Shown here one piece after another: positions 25,434-32,245 of a stretch of 41,102 bases of DNA. Positions within the stretch are counted from its first letter, which is position 1; each line of letters begins with the position of its first letter. The translations under genes and the position numbers were made by a program. The DNA is from Deltaproteobacteria bacterium. Its GTDB lineage: Bacteria; UBA10199; SBBF01. The DNA is taken from the NCBI GenBank assembly GCA_016183175.1, contig JACPFC010000063.1, positions 1-41,102 of the forward strand, written 5' to 3'. The notes beneath the pieces were generated by a model that saw nothing but the letters and a program-made list of their open reading frames with translations, searched no databases and was not told where the DNA came from.

Positions 25434-25730
25434 TCAACTCCTAATCTTCACATCCCCCCGGACAACCAATTGGCATCCGAGGCGCTCGGCGGCGCCGACG
25501 GAGGTCAATGTCTCGAACAATTCTTCTTCCTCCTCCGTCCTTGGATTCAAGTTCTCCATCCCTTCGACAATAATGCACCGGCAGGTCCCGCAACTCCCCA
25601 TCCGGCACCCGAAGGGGAGACTCGCCCCAGAGGCATCCACCACATCGGGAATTTTGGCCCCCTTGGGGACTTCGACCACCAGATTATCGGTCACGAAATG
25701 GACTTTGGGCATAGAGAAATTTTTGTTCAC
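25434..25730 (-). CDS. 2Fe-2S ferredoxin, plant/adrenodoxin type
   Basis: A 98-residue ferredoxin. Cluster ligands: C42-x4-C47-x2-C50 ([12 protein letters not shown]) and C86 (GCQLVV), the plant-type spacing; C52 is an extra cysteine. The acidic stretch TEEEEELFE is a likely partner-binding surface. The start is uncertain: a GTG at 25730 overlaps the stop of the HIT gene (GTGA), and an in-frame ATG at 25712 lacks a ribosome-binding site. Translational coupling to the HIT gene therefore seems likely. Possible jobs include feeding Fe-S assembly or an oxygenase; nothing nearby decides this. Confidence 0.9.
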   Translation of the reverse strand: MNKNFSMPKVHFVTDNLVVEVPKGAKIPDVVDASGASLPFGCRMGSCGTCRCIIVEGMENLNPRTEEEEELFETLTSVGAAERLGCQLVVRGDVKIRS

Positions 25731-26137
25731 TCCAAAATAATCGTCCCTGTCATATTTTCTCTGATCACCTTTGCCACTGCTTCCCCTTTTAAGTTCCGGT
25801 TTTTGGTGTGCCTCTGTGGAACCAGCCAGATGTGGGCATGAGGCACCTCGTCGCCGATGATATGGCTGACAATCATCTCCGTGCCGAAGGCTTTTCTCTG
25901 CGCATGGGCCACCTTTTGCGCCGCCTCCATGTAGGCGCCGATGTTGGGGGACACCTGCCTGCCGGCAGGCAGGTCCCAGACCCAGACATGGTGTTCCTTC
26001 GGAATAAGCTGACAGTGGCCGGTTGCCTGCGGGCGGATGTCCAGAAAGGCGACAAAGCGGTCATCTTCAAAAACTTTCTGCGCGGGAATTTCTCCCCTGG
26101 CGATCTTGCAAAAAATACAGTTCGGGTCGGTTTTCAT
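25727..26137 (-). CDS. HIT-family nucleotide hydrolase with altered HIT motif
   Basis: A 136-residue HIT protein, a family that removes AMP or other groups from nucleotide conjugates. C7-x2-C10 near the start and the fold signatures [22 protein letters not shown] are typical. The catalytic stretch reads H100-A-H102-I-W104: the middle, nucleophilic histidine is present but the third is replaced by Trp. An in-frame 22-bp perfect palindrome (25953-25974) adds L56-P-A-G-R-Q-V62 in the loop after WVW, where homologues are shorter. The ATG has AAGGAG eight bases upstream and is divergent from the L,D-transpeptidase gene. It leads a likely HIT-ferredoxin-radA transcript. Confidence 0.9.
   Translation of the reverse strand: MKTDPNCIFCKIARGEIPAQKVFEDDRFVAFLDIRPQATGHCQLIPKEHHVWVWDLPAGRQVSPNIGAYMEAAQKVAHAQRKAFGTEMIVSHIIGDEVPHAHIWLVPQRHTKNRNLKGEAVAKVIRENMTGTIILE
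25953..25974. repeat. 22-bp perfect palindrome inside the HIT gene
   Basis: The left half ACCTGCCTGCC (25953-25963) is mirrored exactly by GGCAGGCAGGT (25964-25974). It encodes LPAGRQV in frame within a surface loop. From memory, the same CCTGCC/GGCAGG palindrome recurs in many environmental genomes as a short mobile or selfish unit. Confidence 0.9.
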
Positions 26138-26190
26138 GGTGATTTCTCCTTGTTTTTGGGGGATGAATTATACTTGCACTCAACCCGCAG

Positions 26191-27408
26191 GTGAAGGATA
26201 TTCTACGCGGCCTTATGCGGCGTATCCGGCATGTCACTTTTTTATTTTACTTTTTCGCATCCTGTCCGCTCTGGGCGGCCCAGTTTGATCCCCCTTCCAA
26301 CATCCAGCGGCTGAATAAAGCCGTTCAAGTATACGAGGGACTGTCCAAAAAAGGCCCCTGGCCGGAAATCCCCAAGGGCGAAAAAATTGAACCCTTGGCG
26401 GAGGATGAACGGATTCCTCTCATCCGCAAGCGCCTCGAGGCGGAAGGATACATCAAAAAAAGCTCCGACGAAAAAATCTACGACGATAAACTGCTGGAAG
26501 TCGTCAAGCTTTATCAAATTCGCAACGGGATGGAACCCGACGGGGTGATCGGCAAGGGGACGGTGGCCACCATGAATGTGCCGGTTGAAAAAAGGGTCTG
26601 CCAGCTCAAGATCAACCGGTTGCGCTTTACGTCCCTTGCCGCCACGACCCAGGCAGGTGCGGAAGGAACGGCATCTTCCGCAGTTCCCACCCGGTATATC
26701 CGGGTCAATGTTCCCGACTTTCATCTGCATGTCGTGAAGGATGATGAACCGGTCCTTGCCTCCAGGGTCATTGCGGGGCGGCGCGACCGCAAGACCCCCA
26801 TCTTTAACGATGAGATCACCCATCTGGTGGTCAATCCCGCCTGGTATGTCCCCCGGAGCATCGCGGTGAAAGACAAACTCCCCACCCTTCAGAAAGACCC
26901 CGATTATCTTGAAAGAATGGGGATGAGGCTTTATGGAAAATCGCCCGAAGGGGAAACCATCGAGGTCGATCCGGGAACGGTCGACTGGACCACCGTGACG
27001 CCAAACGATTTTGACTACCGGATCGTCCAAAAACCGGGCGCAGGAAACGCCCTGGGGACCGTCAAGTTTCTTTTTCCCAACAAGTACGATGTCTATCTGC
27101 ACGACACCTCCGACCGCCATTTGTTCCGGAGGGACAGCCGCTCTTTCAGCTCCGGATGCGTCCGGGTGGAAAATTATATGGAACTCGCCGAATATGTCTT
27201 AAAGGACACGCCCGACTGGGACCGCGAAAAAATCGAGTCTGCGATCGACAGCGGCATCCAGCGAAGGATCGATCTCACGGTACCCTTTCCCATTCACATT
27301 GTTTACGTGACCGCATGGGTGGATGAAGACGGGACGGTGCAGTTTCGGAATGATGTCTATGGGTATGATTCCCCACTGGCTAAAACGGCCTGTTCCGAAT
27401 TGCCGTAA
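26191..27408 (+). CDS. L,D-transpeptidase (YkuD/YcbB type) with peptidoglycan-binding domain
   Basis: A periplasmic enzyme that forms 3-3 crosslinks in peptidoglycan or attaches proteins to it. A signal peptide is visible (basic n-region then VTFLFYFFASCPLWAAQ, cleavage near residue 30). A PG_binding_1 domain spans about 70-130 (IRKRLEAEGYI ... VVKLYQIRNGMEPDGVIGKGTVATMNV). The YkuD domain spans about 168-345 with the catalytic H304 (YLHDTS), H310 and C323 in SSGCVRVEN, the motif of the YcbB subclass. The start is uncertain between GTG 26191 and ATG 26215; neither has a good ribosome-binding site. The linker between domains (about 148-166) is Ala/Thr-rich and encoded by a palindrome. It diverges from the HIT gene. 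Confidence 0.93.
   Translation: MKDILRGLMRRIRHVTFLFYFFASCPLWAAQFDPPSNIQRLNKAVQVYEGLSKKGPWPEIPKGEKIEPLAEDERIPLIRKRLEAEGYIKKSSDEKIYDDKLLEVVKLYQIRNGMEPDGVIGKGTVATMNVPVEKRVCQLKINRLRFTSLAATTQAGAEGTASSAVPTRYIRVNVPDFHLHVVKDDEPVLASRVIAGRRDRKTPIFNDEITHLVVNPAWYVPRSIAVKDKLPTLQKDPDYLERMGMRLYGKSPEGETIEVDPGTVDWTTVTPNDFDYRIVQKPGAGNALGTVKFLFPNKYDVYLHDTSDRHLFRRDSRSFSSGCVRVENYMELAEYVLKDTPDWDREKIESAIDSGIQRRIDLTVPFPIHIVYVTAWVDEDGTVQFRNDVYGYDSPLAKTACSELP
26658..26682. repeat. Intragenic palindrome at the L,D-transpeptidase domain linker
   Basis: TGCGGAAG (26658-26665) and CTTCCGCA (26675-26682) form a perfect 8-bp stem around a 9-base loop. It encodes part of AGAEGTASSAV, between the peptidoglycan-binding and YkuD domains; homologues have about 12 fewer residues here. 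Confidence 0.6.
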
Positions 27409-27447
27409 TGGTTGATTTTTTTGGGCCAATCTGTGACATTGGATGAA

Positions 27448-27762
27448 ATGACTCTTCAAGAAAAAATCGAGGCAAAGATAATCGAGCGGCTTAAGCCCCA
27501 CCACCTCGAGGTTATCAACGAAAGCCCCATGCACTCCGTTCCGTTTGGCGCGGAGTTGCATTTTAAGGTGGTGGCGGTATCAACGGCCTTCGAGGGCAAA
27601 ACGCCCGTCCAGAGGCACCGGATGATCAACGATCTGCTGGCTGACGAACTCAAAGAACAAATTCACGCCCTGACCATGCGGACATTCACCCCCGACGAAT
27701 GGGCGAAAAAAGAAGGGAACAGGGAATCCCCTCCCTGTCTTGGAGGCTCAAAGGCGGATTAA
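27448..27762 (+). CDS. bolA: BolA-family protein
   Basis: A 104-residue BolA/IbaG-type protein, partner of monothiol glutaredoxins in Fe-S cluster handling and, in some species, a transcription factor. Family signature: S-x-MHSVPFGAELHFKVVAVSTAFEGKTPVQRHRMINDLL ... IHALTMRTFTPDEW. The conserved histidine in RHR and the HAL motif are present. The last 18 residues, after DEWAKKEG, are not part of the family. The ATG at 27448 matches homologues; an upstream TTG would add 12 residues. The stop lies two bases before the acyl-CoA dehydrogenase start, indicating one transcript with it. Confidence 0.92.
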   Translation: MTLQEKIEAKIIERLKPHHLEVINESPMHSVPFGAELHFKVVAVSTAFEGKTPVQRHRMINDLLADELKEQIHALTMRTFTPDEWAKKEGNRESPPCLGGSKAD

Positions 27763-27764
27763 AA

Positions 27765-28931
27765 ATGGACATTCAACTTCTGCGGCAGGAATTGAACAAA
27801 CTGCTCCGCGAAAAGCTGGAGCCGGTGGTGGAATTGTCCGATCTGAATTCGGAATTTCCGCTGGAGGTCTACAAAGAAGTCGCGCGCGCCGGATTTGGCG
27901 GGGTCTACCTGCCGGAAGAATACGGCGGCGGGGGGAGCCTTGAGGGTCTGATGGCCGTGATGGAAGAGATGAGCAAATTCTCCCCCGGCTTTGCCCTCTC
28001 CGCCATGGCCAGCTTTCAGCTCTTCGGCTACAACATCGCCCGGCTGGGGACAAAGGACCAGAAGGAAAAGTATCTGCGGGGGCTGATGAATGAGGCCAAA
28101 GTCGGCTGTTGGGCGCTCACCGAGCCGGATGTGGGAAGCGACGCCATTCACATCAAAACAACGGCCAAAAAAGAGGGGAATAATTACGTCTTGAACGGCT
28201 CCAAAACCTTCATCACCAACGCCCCGATCGCCGACTACTTCATCATCATTGCCAACTCCGGTGGCGGCGCCACTGGCGGCGGCACGGGGTTCAATTCCGG
28301 CTCCGCCTTCGTTCTGGAAAAAGGGATGAAGGGGCTCTCGGTCGGCAAACCGTTTCTCAAACATGGCCACCGGTGCTCGCCGACCGGACAGATATTTCTC
28401 GACCAGGTAAAAGTCTCCAAAGATTGTTTCCTCGGCAGTGAGGGATCGGCCTTTGCCGACATGAAGCACTCGCTGGAACTGGAGCGGTTTCTGGTCGGTC
28501 CCATGGTCTGCGGGATGCTGGAGACGCTCATCGAAAAAAGCGTCGCCTATGCCTACGGCCGACAGCAGTTCGGCCAGCCGATCCTTTCGTTTCAGCTGAT
28601 TCAGGAAAAAATCGCCCGGATGCGAATGCACCTGGAAATGATCCGCTCTGCCGTCGAGCGCGGTGTGGCGCTGATGGAGGCGGGCAAATCCGCAACCAAC
28701 CTGGCCACGGCGCTCAAGCTCTACGCCGGCCGGGCGGCGGTGGAGATGGCCAGCGAATCGATGCAGATCCATGGCGGGAACGGCTATATGCACGAATACC
28801 GGGTGGAGATGTTCATGCGTGACGCCAAACTTCTGGAGATCGGCGGCGGGACCAACGAGATGATGATCCAGATTCTGGCAAAAAACACGGCAAAGGAAAT
28901 AGGCAAAAAATCCGGACTGGGAACTCTGTGA
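27765..28931 (+). CDS. Acyl-CoA dehydrogenase
   Basis: An FAD-dependent alpha,beta-dehydrogenase of acyl-CoA esters, 388 residues. Signatures: CWALTEPDVGSDA (115-127), the FAD/substrate strand NGSKTFITNAPIADYF, GRQQFGQPILSFQLIQ, and the end QIHGGNGY ... EIGGGTNEM. In many family members the catalytic base is the Glu of an EGT motif near the C-terminus; here that motif is GGT, and E240 in SLELERF aligns with the alternative base used by isovaleryl-CoA dehydrogenase, so a branched-chain or similar substrate is likely. Residues 166-181 are an unusual Gly-rich insertion. The start has AAGGCGG eight bases upstream. One arm of palindromic element B overlaps the stop codon. Confidence 0.94.
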   Translation: MDIQLLRQELNKLLREKLEPVVELSDLNSEFPLEVYKEVARAGFGGVYLPEEYGGGGSLEGLMAVMEEMSKFSPGFALSAMASFQLFGYNIARLGTKDQKEKYLRGLMNEAKVGCWALTEPDVGSDAIHIKTTAKKEGNNYVLNGSKTFITNAPIADYFIIIANSGGGATGGGTGFNSGSAFVLEKGMKGLSVGKPFLKHGHRCSPTGQIFLDQVKVSKDCFLGSEGSAFADMKHSLELERFLVGPMVCGMLETLIEKSVAYAYGRQQFGQPILSFQLIQEKIARMRMHLEMIRSAVERGVALMEAGKSATNLATALKLYAGRAAVEMASESMQIHGGNGYMHEYRVEMFMRDAKLLEIGGGTNEMMIQILAKNTAKEIGKKSGLGTL

Positions 28932-29065
28932 CAACCGGCAGTCAGCGGTAACGAAGGTGAAATGACCAGGCAGTCTGTCGTTGTCCACAAAACAATCCAA
29001 GCCGAACTTGCAAAAGGTTGTCGGTCGGAGTAGCTGACGCCGGTGGAACAGAGTTCCCAGTCCGG
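28912..29065. repeat. Palindromic element B between the acyl-CoA dehydrogenase and methyltransferase genes
   Basis: Perfect 18-bp arms (28912-28929 and 29048-29065) are continued inward by a 12-bp stem with one bulge (ACCGGC and GTCAGC at 28934-28946 with GCTGAC and GCCGGT at 29033-29044). An alternative 7-bp pairing GACAACC/GGTTGTC (28930-28936 with 29016-29022) would compete with it. The left arm contains the last codons of the upstream gene; the right arm ends eight bases before the next ATG. A 23-codon ATG frame with AAGGTG upstream lies inside (28962-29033). The core has GCAAGTTCGGCTTG on the minus strand, which matches GCAAGTACGGCTTG in element A. Confidence 0.85.
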
Positions 29066-29073
29066 CAACTGTC

Positions 29074-29652
29074 ATGAAGCGTTATTTGACTTTCTGGAAG
29101 GCCGCGCTCACAAAACCGCTCATCACCGGCGCGGTGGTCCCCAGCTCAAAAAAACTCTGCATCAAAATGCTGGAGCATGCCCATTTGGGCGAGGCCGATT
29201 GCGTGGTGGAGTTGGGGCCGGGGACAGGGGCCTTGACCCGCCGGATCGTTCCGCAACTCAAGCAAAACGCCGTTTTTCTCTGCATCGACAGCAATCCGGT
29301 GATGGTGAAGTTCTTGAAAAAAGAGATCGACCGTGGAAAAATCATCCACGACGGGGCGGAGCAGTTAAAAAAATATATTGACGAGGCGGGGATCCCCGCC
29401 GACGTGATTTTTTCCAGCCTTCCTTTTTCCACTCTTCCCAGGGCAAAATCCGAAAAAATCCTGGAGGCGATCCAGCGCTCACTCGGACCAAAAGGGAAGC
29501 TGATCCTCTACCAGTACATGCACGCCGCCTGGCACACCAAAGCCCGTCTCCTGGTGGCGGCGCTTAAGGCGCATTTTCGGGAGGTAAAAATGAAAAAGGT
29601 CTTCGGCAACATCCCGCCGGCGTTTGTGTTCACCTGTTTGAAGTCAACGTAA
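29074..29652 (+). CDS. PmtA-like class I methyltransferase
   Basis: A 192-residue SAM-dependent methyltransferase. The N-terminus (FWKAALTKPLITGAVVPSSKKL) matches phospholipid N-methyltransferases of the Rhodobacter PmtA type, where NP..TGA..PSS is typical; here LTKP replaces the Asn-Pro. SAM motif I is VELGPGTGAL (45-54), motif II ends LCIDSNP, and motif IV is IFSSLPFSTL. It may methylate phosphatidylethanolamine at the inner membrane; a related family methylates 23S rRNA adenine, which is the main alternative. No ribosome-binding site precedes the ATG, and the right arm of element B lies directly upstream. It overlaps the end of the convergent DAHP synthase gene by nine bases. Confidence 0.8.
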   Translation: MKRYLTFWKAALTKPLITGAVVPSSKKLCIKMLEHAHLGEADCVVELGPGTGALTRRIVPQLKQNAVFLCIDSNPVMVKFLKKEIDRGKIIHDGAEQLKKYIDEAGIPADVIFSSLPFSTLPRAKSEKILEAIQRSLGPKGKLILYQYMHAAWHTKARLLVAALKAHFREVKMKKVFGNIPPAFVFTCLKST

Positions 29653-30696
29653 TTTCTCATATGCCTCCAGGATCACTTTTTCGGTGGTTGCCCAGGAAAG
29701 GCATTGATCCGTAACGGATACACCGTATTTCAACTGCTTCAAGTCGTTGGGAATCGGCTGATTCCCCTCGAAGAGGTTGGACTCCATCATGAAGCCGCAG
29801 ATCGATTTGTTCCCCTCGCGGATCTGATCCACGCAATCGGCGAGCACTTTGGGCTGAAGGCGGTGGTCTTTGTTGGAGTTGTCGTGCGAGTAATCGACGA
29901 CTATTTTTTTGCGCAAGCCGTTTTTATCCAGCGCCGCCTCGCAAGCCGAAATACTGGGCCTGTCGTAATTGGGTCTTCCGCCGCCGCCGCGAAGAACGAT
30001 GTGGCAGTATTTGTTGCCGCGGGTGGAAAACTTGCAGATTTTTCCCTCCGCGTCGATTCCCAAAAAATGGTGTGAGGTGGTCGCCGCCTTAAGGGCATTG
30101 ACGGCGGTCTGAATGCTCCCGTCGGTCCCGTTTTTGAAACCGACCGGCATCGAGAGACCGCTGGCCAATTCGCGGTGGGTCTGTGATTCCGCGGTGCGCG
30201 CCCCAATGGCCGCCCAGGTGATGAATTCCGCCAGATACTGCGGGGTGATGGGATCGAGCGCCTCGGTGCCGGCGGCCAGCCCCAGTTCGGTAAATTGCAA
30301 AAGGAGCCTCCGCGCCAGTTTTAACCCCTCCTCGATGTGGAACGAATCGTCGAGGTTGGGATCGTTGATCAGGCCCTTCCATCCGGTGGTGGTGCGCGGT
30401 TTTTCAAAATAGACCCGCATGATCATGAAAAACCGGTCGGCCACGCGGTCGGAGAGTTTTTTCAACTTTTCGGCATATTCCAGCGCCGCCTTCGGGTCGT
30501 GGATGGAGCAGGGGCCGATGACGAAAAAGAGGCGGGGGTCTTTTTCGTCGAGGATATTTTCAATGACCTGCCGGCTCTTGAGCACGTTGGCAAGCGCCGT
30601 CTTCGATGCAGGCACGAGTTCCGTGATCGCCTTGGGGGTAATGAGCCGCCGGCTACCGGTGATGTTGACGTTAATGAGTTTTTTCAGTTCGATCAT
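29644..30696 (-). CDS. aroG: 3-deoxy-7-phosphoheptulonate (DAHP) synthase, type I
   Basis: First step of the shikimate pathway: phosphoenolpyruvate plus erythrose 4-phosphate to DAHP. From ATG 30696 the protein has 350 residues, the same length as E. coli AroG. Motifs: VIGPCSIHD, KPRTTTGWKGLINDP, AIGARTAESQTHRELASG, VGFKNGTDGS, HIVLRGG and DYSHDNS, together holding the PEP and metal-binding residues (Cys, His, Glu, Asp). The frame stays open upstream to 30933 but that 79-residue extension runs through palindromic element C and the helicase end, so it was rejected. Feedback inhibition (Tyr, Phe or Trp) cannot be assigned from sequence. It may be co-transcribed with the upstream helicase gene. 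Confidence 0.95.
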   Translation of the reverse strand: MIELKKLINVNITGSRRLITPKAITELVPASKTALANVLKSRQVIENILDEKDPRLFFVIGPCSIHDPKAALEYAEKLKKLSDRVADRFFMIMRVYFEKPRTTTGWKGLINDPNLDDSFHIEEGLKLARRLLLQFTELGLAAGTEALDPITPQYLAEFITWAAIGARTAESQTHRELASGLSMPVGFKNGTDGSIQTAVNALKAATTSHHFLGIDAEGKICKFSTRGNKYCHIVLRGGGGRPNYDRPSISACEAALDKNGLRKKIVVDYSHDNSNKDHRLQPKVLADCVDQIREGNKSICGFMMESNLFEGNQPIPNDLKQLKYGVSVTDQCLSWATTEKVILEAYEKLR

Positions 30697-30705
30697 AAAA
30701 CTATC

Positions 30706-30801
30706 GCGGGTCCTGCCGCCTGTGGGTCCCCCCTCTCTCGTCCTCGTCGTGAAGGAGCACGACTGCGGCTCGTTCGGGGGCCTCCCACAGGCGTCACCCG
30801 C
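30706..30801. repeat. Palindromic element C between the helicase and DAHP synthase genes
   Basis: Nested stems: GCGGGT/ACCCGC (30706-30711, 30796-30801), CGCCTGTGGG/CCCACAGGCG (10 bp, 30717-30726 with 30784-30793), CCCCC/GGGGG, and a tip hairpin GTCGTG/CACGAC (30746-30751, 30758-30763) around AAGGAG. It fills most of the 112-base gap. Its outer end lies seven bases after the helicase stop codon. Confidence 0.8.
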
Positions 30802-30808
30802 TACTTCA

Positions 30809-32050
30809 TTACCGCCTCCGCCGCGGCCTAAAACCGGGACGAGAGACAAACGCGGACTTCGGGGCCGCCTCCATGAATGGAGGGACGCCGACCGCCACGC
30901 ACCGCGGAATCGCCTGCCCCAGTTCAGCTTCAATATCCCTCACCATCGGCAAATCCTGCCATGTCGCGATGGTGGAGACAAGGCCAAGCGCCTCCATGCG
31001 GGCCGTCCTCCCCGCGCGGTGGATATAATCCTCCACCGTTTCCGGAATGTCAAAATTGATGATGTGCTGAATGCCGGGGACATCGATCCCCCGCGAGGCG
31101 ATATCGGTGGCAACGAGGATCCGGTGTTCCCCCTCCCGAAACCCTTTAAGCGCCGCCGTCCGCTCGCTCTGCGAGAGGTCCGAATGGATCCGTTCCACCG
31201 GATGCCCCTCCGCCTCAAGCAGATGGGAGAGCCATTCGGCATCCACCTTTCGCCGCGCGAAAACGAGGGTGCTTCCCAGCTCCTGATGCAAAAGGGCGAT
31301 CAGGCACTTTCTCTTGTTTTCGCCCTCCACCAGATAAAGACGATGCGTGATCCCTTCCGCCGCCTTTCCCTCCGGCAGGATATCGATCCGGACAGGGTTG
31401 GTCAGAAAACGTTGGGTCAGCCGTTCGATCGGCGCCGGCATGGTGGCCGAAAACATCATCGTGTGGCGTTGCCGGGGAACCGACCGGAGAATCTCCTCCA
31501 CCTGCGGCAGAAATCCGAGATCGAGCATGTGATCGGCCTCGTCCAAAACCAGCTCCTGAATCTGACCCAAGCCGATGATTCTTCGTTCCAGATGATCGAT
31601 GAGCCGCCCCGGTGTTGCGACAACGATATCCGGTTTTCTTCTCAAGTCGGAAATTTGCGGCCCCATTCTGACACCACCGATCAGGCAGGCCGTTTTCAAA
31701 TGATGATTTTTGCCGAAGAGATCGAGAAAGGCCTTTGTCTGAAGGGCGATTTCACGCGTGGGGCAGACGATCAACCCGCGCAGGCCGTGGCCGTGGGTGA
31801 GGCGTTCGGCAATCGGGAGGACAAACGCCGCCGTCTTTCCCGAACCGGTCTGGGCGAGACCGATGATATCTTTGCCTGTCAGCGCCACCGGGATGACCTC
31901 GCACTGGATGGGGGTCGGGTGTTCAAAGCCGATGGCGCGCACCGACTTTAAAACCGCCTCCGACAATCCCAGCGATTCGAAAGTCACAGCAGTCGTGGCG
32001 ACAGGGTGCTGGCCGACAAACGGGGCCTTTCTTTCAGTTGACTTGTGCAT
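30809..32050 (-). CDS. DEAD-box RNA helicase (RhlE-like)
   Basis: ATP-dependent RNA unwinding, probably in ribosome assembly or mRNA decay. The ATG at 32050 gives 413 residues. Motifs in order: Q motif FESLGLSE ... PTPIQ (24-49), I AQTGSGKT (66-73), Ia PTREIALQ, Ib ATPGRL, II DEAD (170-173), III SAT (201-203), and in the second domain VFARRKVDAEW, ATDIASRGIDVPGIQHIINFD and HRAGRTAR. The C-terminus is short and ends in RRRR, as in RhlE-type enzymes. An in-frame start at 32158 would add 36 residues from a non-coding region that holds one copy of a direct repeat. Confidence 0.94.
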   Translation of the reverse strand: MHKSTERKAPFVGQHPVATTAVTFESLGLSEAVLKSVRAIGFEHPTPIQCEVIPVALTGKDIIGLAQTGSGKTAAFVLPIAERLTHGHGLRGLIVCPTREIALQTKAFLDLFGKNHHLKTACLIGGVRMGPQISDLRRKPDIVVATPGRLIDHLERRIIGLGQIQELVLDEADHMLDLGFLPQVEEILRSVPRQRHTMMFSATMPAPIERLTQRFLTNPVRIDILPEGKAAEGITHRLYLVEGENKRKCLIALLHQELGSTLVFARRKVDAEWLSHLLEAEGHPVERIHSDLSQSERTAALKGFREGEHRILVATDIASRGIDVPGIQHIINFDIPETVEDYIHRAGRTARMEALGLVSTIATWQDLPMVRDIEAELGQAIPRCVAVGVPPFMEAAPKSAFVSRPGFRPRRRR

Positions 32051-32089
32051 GGCGGGGTCTTTTAGAGGATTTTGGGAGAGAACACAACC

Positions 32090-32129
32090 AAAAGACGAGG
32101 TTATGACAGGGACTTGGCGCGGGATGATC
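32090..32129. repeat. Direct repeat, left copy, flanking the ATPase gene
   Basis: Starts AAAAGACGAGGTTATGACAG and ends TTGGCGCGGGATGATC. It matches 33450-33490 at roughly 33 of 40 positions with a few one-base gaps, in the same orientation. The pair brackets the ATPase gene and about 116 bp of upstream sequence. Confidence 0.75.
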
Positions 32130-32245
32130 GGATCAGGGGAGGATATCGCGCATGACAATCAGGCCCGAATCTCTCATTGACAAGAACGGTCCTTTTCCTG
32201 TTTAATTCACTTTACTTAAAAATCGGCGTACAATTTTTAGCTGTC

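Noticed and set aside
27759-29075. 438-codon minus-strand frame over the acyl-CoA dehydrogenase gene
   Set aside because: Antisense shadow of a well-supported gene; the part over element B is open only because the palindrome lacks stops in that frame.
30697-30933. 79-residue N-terminal extension of DAHP synthase
   Set aside because: It crosses palindromic element C and the end of the helicase gene; the 350-residue form equals the length of characterised AroG.
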